Notes under the pieces: generated by a model
The model's database searches: none
What the model was told of the DNA's origin: nothing
The model's input: the letters and a program-made list of their open reading frames with translations, nothing else
Shown: piece by piece, positions 8,119 through 16,589 of the stretch
Numbering within the stretch: position 1 is the first letter of the stretch
How the letters are laid out: each line of letters starts with the position of its first letter
From: Aeromonas diversa CDC 2478-85
GTDB taxonomy: Bacteria; Pseudomonadota; Gammaproteobacteria; Enterobacterales; Aeromonadaceae
DNA length: 64,000 bases
Assembly: GCF_000819805.1 (NCBI RefSeq)
Contig: NZ_CDCE01000020.1
Span: forward strand, 203,162 to 267,161
Direction: 5' to 3'
Made by a program: the position numbers and the translations under genes

Positions 8119-9647
8119 TAGTCAAGGTGTACTGCCAGCTCTACTAAATTCTTATACGTTGCTAAACGTCGTTCTAACTGTGACAACTCTTTTTCGGCCA
8201 AAAGCGAATTTTCCTCCACTGTCAATTTTCTCATACGATTAGAACAATCTCTCGTTAACGAAATAAATCGATAGGAATATCCACCATCAGAAATAGAATT
8301 CAACATGCTATCATACGACATAGCCAAGATAATTCTCAAAGACACTAGGAACTCCCCATCTTTAAATGGGTTTAGATATCGTTCATTAGCATCTTCGAAA
8401 TAATGACCTATCGTGCTACCTGGCTTTATAAAGCATGGGAAGTGTTGTTCCCCATACTCATTGACCAGAACATTGAAACCTTTTAGCTTAGGATGACTAT
8501 CTGTCGCCGGCATTTTTCCATCCGCTACAGCCCGATAATCTTCATAACTTCTTTCGCACAGGGAAAATAAATAAACAAGAAAAACTAGGTTCAATCTACC
8601 GCCATTGTAATTCAGGATTGATGCAATAGTTCTGTCAAGCACTTGCTCTGTTTTTCGCAAGTTTAAAGAGAAGTGATCACAGATAGCACTCAAAATATTG
8701 ATTAGCACTTGGCTATCAACAACCTCTGGCCACACATTAATATTTTCATAATGCAATGCTTTATCTGAAATTGCCTGCTGAATAAACTCTCGCCGAGAGA
8801 TACTGCCTAACGTAAATCGTCTATGAAAAAATCGTCCAAGATAGCTCTCCGCATCAAAGCCTTCACCATAAATTACCTTGATAGCATGCTGAAGTTGTTC
8901 GGTATCCGTTGCGAGCACAAACACCACACCAGAGATATCGAAGATATGCTTGATGGTTTCCAGCATTTCTACCGCATAGGAGGGACGACAGCGATCCAGC
9001 TCATCAATCAAAATAAAGGCGGGATAATCCAAACGACCTTGGTCATCCAATTGATCCAAGTTAGCAGAAACAGCCGCCTCAACCCATTGCCGGATCTCTT
9101 TTTTAAGATACTGGATAGATTCATAACGCTCTCTATGATTACTACAGAGCGTATCAACTAACTTATCTGCATCTTCACCTTCCAAAGAGAAATCACCATC
9201 CTCCAGCCCAGCCTTTTTAATGGCTGACTTGATCACCAATTTTCCGCCGACCTTAAGCAACCCCAATAGCCTGGACTTGATGCCATCAGGTACGGCAACA
9301 TTATTTCCGGTGGCGTCTCTTAATTGATCAATAATCGACGAGATCACCGTCAACAAGGGATCATCGGAAAAGTCCTGCTGCCAGGCGTCGATATAAACGG
9401 TGGGATAGCACTCTTTAAGCTCCATATACCAGCGCTTGATAAACCAGGTCTTGCCTGCACCCCATTCGGCATTAAGGTTCAGCACATAGTTGCGCTGCTT
9501 GCCCTCTGCCGCCAGATAGTTGCTCAAAAACTCGGCATAGCGGGCGCGGTCCAGCCTGTCACCTGCCAAATCCTCCACCACTCCGTCGATGGCTCCCGGA
9601 CCAGCCCATGGAAGTGGCTCACTCCAATCAAATGCTGCAACCGTCAT
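8118..9647 (-). CDS. KAP family P-loop NTPase
   Basis: 509 residues. Walker A is AEWGAGKTW at residues 60-68 and Walker B is FILIDELDRC at 211-220, followed by VVFVLATDTEQL (sensor 1 region); together these are the KAP pattern (Kidins220/ARMS and PifA). Bacterial KAP NTPases are membrane-associated or soluble STAND-like ATPases; F-plasmid PifA blocks phage T7, so a defence role is possible but not shown. Unlike many KAP proteins no obvious transmembrane pair is seen inserted in the P-loop domain. The gene is clearly more AT-rich than the neighbouring core genes and sits between an IS remnant and the RAYT repeat stack, so it is likely acquired. Confidence 0.8.
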   Translation of the reverse strand: MTVAAFDWSEPLPWAGPGAIDGVVEDLAGDRLDRARYAEFLSNYLAAEGKQRNYVLNLNAEWGAGKTWFIKRWYMELKECYPTVYIDAWQQDFSDDPLLTVISSIIDQLRDATGNNVAVPDGIKSRLLGLLKVGGKLVIKSAIKKAGLEDGDFSLEGEDADKLVDTLCSNHRERYESIQYLKKEIRQWVEAAVSANLDQLDDQGRLDYPAFILIDELDRCRPSYAVEMLETIKHIFDISGVVFVLATDTEQLQHAIKVIYGEGFDAESYLGRFFHRRFTLGSISRREFIQQAISDKALHYENINVWPEVVDSQVLINILSAICDHFSLNLRKTEQVLDRTIASILNYNGGRLNLVFLVYLFSLCERSYEDYRAVADGKMPATDSHPKLKGFNVLVNEYGEQHFPCFIKPGSTIGHYFEDANERYLNPFKDGEFLVSLRIILAMSYDSMLNSISDGGYSYRFISLTRDCSNRMRKLTVEENSLLAEKELSQLERRLATYKNLVELAVHLD

Positions 9648-9750
9648 AGTGTTTTCCTGTTCCGATACTGAGCAGGATATTACCAGAGTGAGATCCGAAA
9701 GAGTTTGATGAACATAGGAATTGGCGCCATATCACCCCGAGGCAATATGG

Positions 9751-9958
9751 GAGATTCTGGGACACCCACCATTTTGACAGGGGCGTAGTGGTCTGCTTGG
9801 CTTAACCGAAAGCGCAGAGGGAACTTGCCATGACCATCGCCCGTTCACGTCAAATCAGTCTACAGGATACGCCCTACTACCATGTGGTCAGCCGCTGCGT
9901 GCGGCGGGCATTTCTGTGCGGGGAAGATGTCCACTCGGGCCAGAGTTACGAGCATCGG
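9751..9958 (+). repeat. RAYT leader plus 5' gene copy A (208 bp)
   Basis: Direct copy of the leader and first 43 codons of the RAYT gene at 10281. It starts at GAGATTCTGGGACACCC, keeps the start codon (9830), and breaks off after the codons for QSYEHR. It is closely similar to the functional copy with scattered substitutions (for example GED versus GKD). Confidence 0.9.
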
Positions 9959-9997
9959 ACAGATTCTGGGACACCCACCATTTTGACAGGGACGTAG
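9830..9997 (+). pseudogene. Truncated RAYT transposase, N-terminal fragment
   Basis: Begins exactly like the full transposase (MTIARSRQISLQDTPYYHVV) for 43 residues, then runs into the next repeat copy for 12 foreign residues and stops at 9997. The HUH catalytic motif is absent. A 55-residue peptide could be translated because the leader and start are intact. Confidence 0.8.
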
Positions 9998-10047
9998 TGG
10001 TCTGCTTGGCTTGAAGCCTCACTGCCGAGGAACTTGCCATGACCATG
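9960..10047 (+). repeat. RAYT leader copy B (~88 bp)
   Basis: Another direct copy of the leader from GATTCTGGGACACCC to the ATGACCATG of the start region. Its middle (TTGAAGCCTCACTGCC) is diverged from the other copies. Confidence 0.85.
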
Positions 10048-10048
10048 A

Positions 10049-10150
10049 AGATTCTGGGACACCCACCATTTTGACAGGGGCGTCGCGGTCTGCTTGGCTT
10101 AACCGAAAGCGCAGAGGGAACTTGCCATGACCATCGCCCGTTCACGTCAG
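10049..10150 (+). repeat. RAYT leader plus 5' gene copy C (~102 bp)
   Basis: Direct copy of the leader, start codon (10127) and first seven codons, cut after CACGTCAG. Except for GTCGCGG in place of GTAGTGG it is nearly identical to the matching part of copy A. Confidence 0.9.
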
Positions 10151-10152
10151 GG

Positions 10153-10200
10153 GAGATTCTGGGAGATTCTGGGACACCCACCATTTTGACAGGGGCGTAG
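10153..10200 (+). repeat. REP-like core copies D (micro-copy plus 38 bp)
   Basis: An 11-base fragment GAGATTCTGGG is followed directly by the core unit GAGATTCTGGGACACCC...GGCGTAG. This is the shortest complete core in the stack: it begins with GGAG, contains the small hairpin TGGG-ACA-CCCA, and ends in GTAG. Confidence 0.85.
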
Positions 10201-10201
10201 G

Positions 10202-10280
10202 GAGATTCTGGGACACCCACCTTTTTGACAGCGGCGTAGCGCTCTGCTTGGCTTAACCGAAAGCGCAGAGGGAACTTGCC
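10202..10280 (+). promoter_or_regulatory. Leader of the RAYT gene (copy E of the repeat)
   Basis: The leader of the intact transposase gene is itself the same repeat: GAGATTCTGGGACACCC at its start, then GGCGTAGCG, then the GAGGGAACTTGCC ribosome site. The TGGG-ACA-CCCA mini-hairpin sits about 70 bp ahead of the start codon. Confidence 0.7.
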
Positions 10281-11228
10281 ATGACCATCGCCCGTTCACG
10301 TCAGATCAGTCTGCAGGATACGCCCTACTACCATGTGGTGAGTCGCTGCGTGCGGCGGGCCTTCCTGTGTGGGAAAGATGCCCACTCGGGCCAGAGTTAC
10401 GAGCATCGCCGTCAGTGGGTGGTCGACCGGCTGGGCCAGTTGTCGCGGATCTTTGCCATCGGCATCTGCGCCTATGCGGTGATGAGTAACCATTATCACC
10501 TGGTGCTGAGAGTGGATGCCGAGCAGGCCCAGGGCTGGAGCGAGCGGGAGGTGGCCGAGCGCTGGTCCGGGCTGTTTCAGTGGCCGCTGCTGGTGCGGCG
10601 CTGGTATCAGGGGGATACCCTGATTGAGCCAGAGCTCTCGGTGGTGCAAGGGCTGATAGCGGAGTGGCGCGGACGGCTCTACTCCATCAGCTGGTTCGTG
10701 CGCCTGCTCAATGAAGGACTAGCCCGTCAGGCCAATCAGGAAGACAGCTGCAAGGGCCATTTCTGGGAGGGGCGCTTCAAGAGTCAGGCCCTGCTGACAG
10801 AGTCGGCGCTGCTCGCCTGCATGGCCTATGTGGAGCTCAATCCTATCCGCGCCAAACTTGCCGACCGGCCCGAAGAGAGTGACTACACCAGCATCAGTCA
10901 GCGTCTGGGAAGAGCCCAAACCACCGAGCTACCGCCCCTGCTGCTCCCGTTTGCCAAGAAGGGTGAATCCAAGTCACTGCCCTACACCTTCACCGACTAT
11001 CTGGCGCTGGTTGACTGGACTGGCCGCGCCATTCGCGACGACAAGCGGGGCCATATCCCAGCGGCGCTTTCCCCCATCTTGCAACGGTTGCAACTCGACG
11101 CTGACGACTGGCTCAAGCAGGTGAGGCTGTTCAAACGAAGTGGCATTCGGGCCATCGGTCACGGCATAGCGCGAGAGCGTTACGCCCACCACTGCGGGCA
11201 GCAACGGTGTCATCAACCCACCCACTGA
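10281..11228 (+). CDS. REP-associated tyrosine transposase (RAYT, Y1_Tnp/IS200-like)
   Basis: 315 residues. The HUH nuclease motif is in YAVMSNHYHLVLRV (~residues 70-83), and a tyrosine in the helix MAYVELNPIRAKL is the likely nucleophile; FWEGRFKSQ and YVELNPIRA are typical of RAYT/TnpA-REP proteins. Such enzymes cut and join single-stranded hairpins (REP sequences) and are thought to spread them. The gene is preceded by four more or less complete copies of its own leader and followed at 11417 by the inverted core TGGGTGTCCCA. The same core ends every repeat in the 37.6-42.5 kb island, so this enzyme, or relatives, may have mobilised those repeats; that link is inference. Confidence 0.9.
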   Translation: MTIARSRQISLQDTPYYHVVSRCVRRAFLCGKDAHSGQSYEHRRQWVVDRLGQLSRIFAIGICAYAVMSNHYHLVLRVDAEQAQGWSEREVAERWSGLFQWPLLVRRWYQGDTLIEPELSVVQGLIAEWRGRLYSISWFVRLLNEGLARQANQEDSCKGHFWEGRFKSQALLTESALLACMAYVELNPIRAKLADRPEESDYTSISQRLGRAQTTELPPLLLPFAKKGESKSLPYTFTDYLALVDWTGRAIRDDKRGHIPAALSPILQRLQLDADDWLKQVRLFKRSGIRAIGHGIARERYAHHCGQQRCHQPTH

Positions 11229-11416
11229 TTTCACTTCAACGCCACCTGCAACTAGGTATGCCCGTGACACCTGCGTCATTGGCTGGCCGTTATCTGGCTC
11301 TTCTTTCGGCACCTTCCATTTCTCGCCCTGAAATGGTGACTATTCCGGCTGTATCCTGCTGAAACCACACCGTCAGCCGATTAGCCCGGTCTTCATTACA
11401 GCGATAGGTAAAAAGA

Positions 11417-11466
11417 TGGGTGTCCCAAAAAAGAGGGGCGACGAGGTAAAAAAGGTGTGTCCCAAA
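11417..11466 (-). repeat. Inverted REP-like cores downstream of RAYT
   Basis: TGGGTGTCCCA at 11417-11427 is the inverse of the TGGGACACCCA core upstream of the transposase, and a degenerate GGTGTGTCCCAA follows at 11454. The transposase is thus bracketed by oppositely oriented cores, as in RAYT units. From the RAYT stop at 11228 to here nothing convincing is encoded. Confidence 0.7.
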
Positions 11467-11487
11467 TAGAGAGACCAAAGCGCCAGT

Positions 11488-11518
11488 AAAAAAACGCCCG
11501 ATTGGGCGTTTTTTTTAT
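11488..11518. terminator. Bidirectional terminator of the helicase gene
   Basis: AACGCCC and GGGCGTT pair over GATT with a run of A before and eight T after. It closes the minus-strand helicase gene and the RAYT side. Confidence 0.85.
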
Positions 11519-11534
11519 GGCGTCGCGGAGGGGG

Positions 11535-12779
11535 TTAGCGCCGCCCTTTGCTGCCTTTATTGCCCCCCAGGGCTTGGCGTCTGGCTTTCTGCTTCTGGGC
11601 TCCCTTGCTATTGCGGCTCGGGGTGGGGATATCGCGGGTCAGATCCGGCTCAAAGCCCGGGAACCACTGCTGGGGCAGCCGGGTGTCGAGCACCGCCTCG
11701 ACTTTTTCCATGAGCGGCGTGTCTTCCGGGCTGAACAGGGTAATGGCGAGCCCCTTGTTGCCGGCGCGGCCGGTGCGGCCGATGCGGTGCACATAGTCCT
11801 CGGCGATAAAGGGAAACTCCATGTTGATCACATAGTTGAGATCGCTGATATCGAGCCCGCGCGCCGCCACGTCGGTGGCCACCAGAGCTTGCAGGGTTCC
11901 GGCGCGAAACTCGATCAACACCTTCTCCCGCGCCCCTTGCGTCAGGTCCCCGTGAAAGGCCAGCGCATTGATGCCGCCCTGGGTGAGCCGCTGGGCCAGC
12001 TTGTCGGCCCCTTGGCGGGTGCGGCAAAAAATCAGCGCCGGCGCCCACTCCTTGACCTTGATAAGGTGCTGCACCAGCTCCACCTTGCGATCGCTGTCCA
12101 CCGCATAGACCCGCTGCTCCACCTCGGCCGCCGTGGTGTTGCGCGGTGCCACCTCAATCAGCTCGGGGTCCTGCAGCAAGACCTTGCTCAAGGCAAACAG
12201 GTTGTCATCACAGGTGGCCGAGAAGAGCAGGGTCTGGCGGGCCGCAGGCAGGTGTTTCAGCAGCGCGGTGATCTCGTCCATAAACCCCATGTCGAGCATG
12301 CGGTCGGCTTCGTCAAACACCAGATGGGTCACCGCCGACAGGCTCACCGCCCCGTGGCGCAGGTGATCGAGCAACCGGCCCGGGGTGGCGATCAGAATAT
12401 CCGCGCCCGTTTTGAGGGCCTCCACCTGAGCGGCGATGCTGACCCCGCCGTAGACCAGCGTGCTGGTGAGCGTTGTGCCCTTGGCGTAACGCACGACGCT
12501 CTCTTGCACCTGCACCGCCAGCTCGCGGGTCGGCACCAGCACCAGGGCGCGTACCGGGCGGGTCTCGCTAGCGGGTGTCTGCTGTAGCCGTTCGATCAGC
12601 GGCAGCACGAAGGCGGCGGTCTTGCCGGTGCCGGTCTGGGCTCCGGCCAGTAGATCGCGCCCGGCCAGGATGAGGGGGATGGCGCGCTCCTGGATCGGGG
12701 TCGGCGTGTGATAGCCAAGCTCGCAGAGGGTCTGTTGCAGGTGGAGAGAGAGGCCGAGTTCGGCAAAGGGGGTGGACAT
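11535..12779 (-). CDS. DEAD-box ATP-dependent RNA helicase (RhlE-like)
   Basis: 414 residues. All superfamily 2 motifs are visible: Q motif TPTPIQERAIP, Walker A AQTGTGKT, PTRELAVQ, TPGRLLDHL, DEAD box as VFDEADRML, SAT (LLFSATCD), ATDVAARGLDI and HRIGRTGRAG. The basic C-terminal tail (KGAQKQKARRQALGGNKG) resembles RhlE/RhlB-type RNA-binding tails. It remodels RNA structures, probably in ribosome assembly or cold growth. The start at 12779 has AAGGAG seven bases upstream; the longer frame begins before the ribosome site. Confidence 0.92.
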   Translation of the reverse strand: MSTPFAELGLSLHLQQTLCELGYHTPTPIQERAIPLILAGRDLLAGAQTGTGKTAAFVLPLIERLQQTPASETRPVRALVLVPTRELAVQVQESVVRYAKGTTLTSTLVYGGVSIAAQVEALKTGADILIATPGRLLDHLRHGAVSLSAVTHLVFDEADRMLDMGFMDEITALLKHLPAARQTLLFSATCDDNLFALSKVLLQDPELIEVAPRNTTAAEVEQRVYAVDSDRKVELVQHLIKVKEWAPALIFCRTRQGADKLAQRLTQGGINALAFHGDLTQGAREKVLIEFRAGTLQALVATDVAARGLDISDLNYVINMEFPFIAEDYVHRIGRTGRAGNKGLAITLFSPEDTPLMEKVEAVLDTRLPQQWFPGFEPDLTRDIPTPSRNSKGAQKQKARRQALGGNKGSKGRR

Positions 12780-12845
12780 GGGGGCTCCTTCGGTTAGGGG
12801 CGGCCAGTGATGAATGGCCGCCATGGTAACAGAAGCGTGCGGCCC

Positions 12846-13964
12846 CTAGTCCAGGTGTTTGGTGAAGCGGCGCGAGGCGGTCAGCAGGCCGAGGGCGGTA
12901 AAGCCGAGCAGCCACAGGGCGTCGCGGCCGAGCTCGCTCACCTCGGCGCCGCGTAGCACTATGGCCCGCACCATCCGCATGAAGTGGGTGGCGGGCAGGG
13001 CCTCGGCGATCCACTGGGCCGCCACCGGCATTGCCTCGTAGGGGAACATAAAGCCCGAGAGCAGGATGGAGGGGAGCAGGATAAAGACCGTCATCTGCAT
13101 CGCCTGCAACTGGGTCTGTGCCAGGGTGGAGATGACCAGCCCCAGGGTCAGGCTGGCGCAGATAAAGAGCAGCGAGGCCAGCGCCAGGGAGTCGAGGCCG
13201 CCGCGCACCGGCACCGCAAACAGCAGGTGGCCGGCCCCGAGAATGATGGCCACCTGGATAAAGCCCACCAGCACGTAGGGGACTATCTTGCCCAGCATCA
13301 GCTCCAGGGGGCGTACCGGTGTGGTGATGAGAAACTCCATGTTGCCGTGCTCGCGCTCGCGCACTATGGCGGCCGAGGTGAACAGCACCATGGTCATGGT
13401 GAGGATCACCCCGAGCAGGCCGGGCACTATGTTGACCACGGTGCGCTGCTCCGGGTTGAAGTACTGCACCACCTCCAGTGTCGGCTCTGCCTCGGCCACA
13501 GGGCGGCCCAACACCTCGTCGATGGGCATCTTGCGCAGGGTGCGGATGGTTGAGGCGACGACCGTGTCCGACCCATCCACCAGCCACTGGCCGAGAGGGG
13601 CGGGCGTGACGTGCCCCCCGCTCTCGGGCCGGCGCATCAGGCGGGAGGCAAAGTCCGGTGGCAGGTAGAGCACCCCCTTGACCTCGCCCCGGGTGATGGC
13701 CGTCTCGGCCTCGGCGGCGCTGGCATAGGTGCGGGTGAAGCGCACCACCTGGCTCGCCTCGATGGCCTGCACCAGGGCGCGCCCCTGGGAGGATCCGCTG
13801 AGATCCACCAGCCCCGCCGGGAGCTGGCGCACGTCGGTGTTGATGGCGTAACCAAACAGCATCAGCTGCACCAGGGGGATCATGACGATCATGGCGAAGG
13901 TCATGCGATCCCGGGCGAGCTGCTGAAACTCCTTGATGATGATCGCCAGCATCCTAAGCCCCAT
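12846..13964 (-). CDS. ABC-2 type transporter permease (YbhR/YhhJ-like)
   Basis: 372 residues. One N-terminal membrane helix, a large extracytoplasmic loop (~40-170, with LPAGLVDLSGSSQGR) and five C-terminal helices are the ABC2_membrane_3 layout. It forms the membrane pore of an exporter with the ATPase encoded just upstream; the start overlaps the ATPase stop by 11 bases. Compared with E. coli ybhGFSR there is only one permease gene, so the permease probably works as a homodimer. A GGGGG-rich ribosome site precedes 13964. Confidence 0.87.
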   Translation of the reverse strand: MGLRMLAIIIKEFQQLARDRMTFAMIVMIPLVQLMLFGYAINTDVRQLPAGLVDLSGSSQGRALVQAIEASQVVRFTRTYASAAEAETAITRGEVKGVLYLPPDFASRLMRRPESGGHVTPAPLGQWLVDGSDTVVASTIRTLRKMPIDEVLGRPVAEAEPTLEVVQYFNPEQRTVVNIVPGLLGVILTMTMVLFTSAAIVREREHGNMEFLITTPVRPLELMLGKIVPYVLVGFIQVAIILGAGHLLFAVPVRGGLDSLALASLLFICASLTLGLVISTLAQTQLQAMQMTVFILLPSILLSGFMFPYEAMPVAAQWIAEALPATHFMRMVRAIVLRGAEVSELGRDALWLLGFTALGLLTASRRFTKHLD

Positions 13965-14883
13965 GGTGACCCCCTCTCTCCCCGGTGCAGGTGACAAACA
14001 CATCCTCCAGGCTGGGGCGCACCTCGGCCAGTGGCCGCCCCTCTACCCGACCGGCCAGCCAGCCCAGAGGGTCGGGGAGATCGCTGCGTACCAGCACCCT
14101 TAGCCGGCTTCCTATCTGGGCGGCGCTCAGCACCTCGGGGGCCTGGGTCAGGCGTTGACGCAGGGGGCGCAGGGCCTCACCCGCCACCTCGATGACCCGG
14201 GCCCCCATGGCCGCCATCAGCGCCTGAGGGGCGCCGTCGGCCCGCTTGACGCCGCGCTCCAGTATGGCCAGGGCATGGCAGCGCTCCGCCTCGTCCATGT
14301 AGTGGGTCGAGACCAGTATGGTGGTGCCGGCGGCGCAGAGATCGAACAGCCGCTCCCAGAACTCCCGGCGATTCTCGGGATCGACCGCCGAGGTGGGCTC
14401 GTCGAGAAAGAGCAGCTCGGGCCTGTGCAGGGTGGCGGCCGCCAGGGCCAGGCGCTGCTTCTGGCCACCGCTCATGGAGCCCGCCATCTGGCGCTCTCGT
14501 CCGCCGAGCTCATAGAGGGCGATCAGCTCGGCGATCCGCGCTTTCGCCTCGCGCCCGCCTAGGCCGTGAATGCGGGCCACGAAGCCCAGATTCTCGGCCA
14601 CCGTCAGGTTCTCGTAGAGGGAGAACTTCTGGGTCATGTAACCGATGCGTCGGCGCAAGGGCTCCTCGGCGCCGGGCAGGGATTCTCCCAGTACCCGGAT
14701 CTCGCCGCTGGTGGGGCGCAGCAGGCCGGTCAACATGCGGATGGAGGTAGACTTGCCGCAGCCGTTGGGGCCGAGAAAGCCATAGATGGCGCCGCGGGGG
14801 ATGGCGAGGCTCAAACAGTCCACCGCCTTGAGATCCCCGAAGCTGCGGCTCATGCCCCGGGTCTCGATGGCCAGCTCGCTCAT
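13954..14883 (-). CDS. ABC transporter ATP-binding protein (YbhF-like)
   Basis: 309 residues. Walker A is FLGPNGCGKST, the signature is MSGGQKQRLALA and Walker B is LLFLDEPTSAVDPENR, followed by the H-loop in ILVSTHYMDEAERC. A C-terminal ~70-residue extension follows, as in drug or antibiotic exporter ATPases. The start overlaps the membrane-fusion gene by four bases (ATGA). The substrate of the complex is unknown; the E. coli relative handles drugs such as cationic compounds. Confidence 0.92.
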   Translation of the reverse strand: MSELAIETRGMSRSFGDLKAVDCLSLAIPRGAIYGFLGPNGCGKSTSIRMLTGLLRPTSGEIRVLGESLPGAEEPLRRRIGYMTQKFSLYENLTVAENLGFVARIHGLGGREAKARIAELIALYELGGRERQMAGSMSGGQKQRLALAAATLHRPELLFLDEPTSAVDPENRREFWERLFDLCAAGTTILVSTHYMDEAERCHALAILERGVKRADGAPQALMAAMGARVIEVAGEALRPLRQRLTQAPEVLSAAQIGSRLRVLVRSDLPDPLGWLAGRVEGRPLAEVRPSLEDVFVTCTGERGGHHGA

Positions 14884-15824
14884 GGGGTCGGCTCCTCGAG
14901 TATCACCTCCAGGGCCAGGCCGGCGGGAAGGTCTGCCCCCCCTTCGATGTCGATGTCGGTCAGGTACATCAGGCGAGCGCGATCGCGCTCGTTGAGAGCG
15001 TAGTAGGGGGTGAAGGCGGGTTCGCTGCGGATGGTGCGCACCCGGCCCGACATGAGATCGGCGCGTCCATCCACCCGGATCTGCACCCGGCTGCCGGGGG
15101 CGAGCCGGGTCAGGTAGGGGGCTGGCAGATAGACCCGCACATAGGGGGCATCCTCGGCCAGCAGACCGACGAGCTGGCTGCCGGCGGCCACCCTGTCTCC
15201 CACCCGCCAGGGCAGCAGCTCGACCCGGGCGTCCCGGGCCGCGCTCAGGGTGAGATCGGCGAGCGCCTTGCGCGCCTGGGTCAGGGCCGCCCCGGCGGCG
15301 GCCACGGCGGCGCGCGCCTGATCGATCTGCTCGCTGCGGGTGCCGTTTTCGAGCTCGTTCAGGCTCTGGGCCGCCTGCTCACGGCTGGCTCTTGCCCCAT
15401 CGCGGGCGGCGCGGGCGGCATCGAAGTCGGCGACGGTGAGCACCTGGGTCTTGAGCAGCCGCTCGGTGCGGCCATAGTGCAGCTCGGCTTCGCGAAGGGC
15501 CGCCTCGGCGCCATCCAGGGCGGCGCGGGCACGGCCCAATGCTTCGCTGCGGGCGCCCTTGAGCAGCTCGGCCAGCCTGGCTTCGGCCTGAGCCAGCTCG
15601 GCCTGGCGGCGATCGACCTCGGCCCGGGCCGAGCGCGAGTCCAGGGTGAGCAGCACCTGCCCCGCCTTGACTCTGTCCCCCTCCCGCACCGGCTGGGTGG
15701 CGATCTGCTCGCCGACCGGAGCGGTCAGGGTGAGGCGATCCCGCTCCACAGTGCCATAGATATGCGGCGCGGGGCTGTCGCAGCCGGCGAGCAGGGCGAG
15801 CAGCAGCAGGGAAACGGCTCTCAT
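14880..15824 (-). CDS. HlyD-family periplasmic adaptor lipoprotein (YbhG-like)
   Basis: 314 residues. It starts with a lipoprotein signal (MRAVSLLLLALLAGC, lipobox LLAGC). A barrel-sandwich segment (QPVREGDRVKAGQVLLTLDS), a long coiled-coil hairpin rich in Ala/Glu/Arg (residues ~70-190) and a beta barrel follow. It links the inner-membrane ABC pair to the outer membrane or periplasm. Start 15824 has AAGGAG upstream and overlaps the TetR stop as ATGA, giving a tight TetR-HlyD-ATPase-permease operon. Confidence 0.88.
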   Translation of the reverse strand: MRAVSLLLLALLAGCDSPAPHIYGTVERDRLTLTAPVGEQIATQPVREGDRVKAGQVLLTLDSRSARAEVDRRQAELAQAEARLAELLKGARSEALGRARAALDGAEAALREAELHYGRTERLLKTQVLTVADFDAARAARDGARASREQAAQSLNELENGTRSEQIDQARAAVAAAGAALTQARKALADLTLSAARDARVELLPWRVGDRVAAGSQLVGLLAEDAPYVRVYLPAPYLTRLAPGSRVQIRVDGRADLMSGRVRTIRSEPAFTPYYALNERDRARLMYLTDIDIEGGADLPAGLALEVILEEPTP

Positions 15825-16474
15825 GGGTGGCTCCTTGTGGCGGCGGGGGCGCACAGCCCCTCGGTCAGCAGTCGGGTGTTGTGTTCGATGAGGGGGCGCA
15901 TCCCCTCCGGGGTGAGCGAGAGGCCAAAGCGGGCCATCAGCACGGGGGGAGCGATGAGGGGGAAGACCATCAGGCTGACCAGGCTCAGGCGCGCCAGCTC
16001 GGGGTCCGTCCCGCTCTCGAGGCGAGCCCCGAGCAGGCGGTCGAAGCCTTGATGAGAGTGCTCGATGATCTCGTCAAAGACGCTCAGCATGGCCCTGTGT
16101 GCCTCACCGCCCGGGGTCTCTTGCAGGACGCGCACCACCAGGCGTGGCAGGCCGGGGTGGGGCAGCATGATGTCGTAGTAGAGGGCCATGAAGCCGGCCA
16201 GATCGGAGGGGGTTTCCTCTCGGGAGAGCTGGCGCAGGCGTTGCACCACAGGGGAGAGGGTCTCACGCACCATCTGTTCAAACAGGCCCCCCTTGCTACC
16301 GAAGTAGTAGCGGATCAGGGCGGCATCGACGCCCGCCTCCCGGGCCAGGGCGCGGGTCGATACCTGGCGGTAATCCTGACGGCTAAACAGGTTCAGGGCC
16401 GCCTGAATGAGGCGCTCACGTGCGTCTGACTCTCCCTTCGGCCGTCCCGGTGTGCTCTGCATGGGGCTCTCCAT
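15821..16474 (-). CDS. TetR family regulator, CecR/YbiH-like
   Basis: 217 residues. A TetR helix-turn-helix (RLIQAALNLFSRQDYRQVSTRALAREAGVDAALIRYYFGSKG split around residues 18-60) is followed by a DUF1956-like ligand domain (LMVFPLIAPPVL). E. coli ybiH/cecR has the same place ahead of ybhGFSR and senses antibiotics, so this protein likely regulates its own exporter operon. Starts at 16474 (AGGAG close by) and 16462 (GGAG six bases away) are both possible. Confidence 0.87.
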   Translation of the reverse strand: MESPMQSTPGRPKGESDARERLIQAALNLFSRQDYRQVSTRALAREAGVDAALIRYYFGSKGGLFEQMVRETLSPVVQRLRQLSREETPSDLAGFMALYYDIMLPHPGLPRLVVRVLQETPGGEAHRAMLSVFDEIIEHSHQGFDRLLGARLESGTDPELARLSLVSLMVFPLIAPPVLMARFGLSLTPEGMRPLIEHNTRLLTEGLCAPAATRSHP

Positions 16475-16589
16475 TAACTCCTCGCTTGATGAAGATGCTA
16501 ATGAAGGGGAGGGGTAAAAGACACGGTTTTTATTCCCGCTTTTGGCGCAAATGGGGAATAAGGGCCGGCCCTGGCGGCCGGCCCAGGGC

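Noticed and set aside
9751-10280. CRISPR-like array
   Set aside because: Repeat units are unequal in length, contain the transposase leader and start codons, and have no uniform spacers.
11290-11478. 62-codon minus-strand frame downstream of RAYT
   Set aside because: It runs through the inverted REP cores, lacks a ribosome site and shows no recognisable domain.
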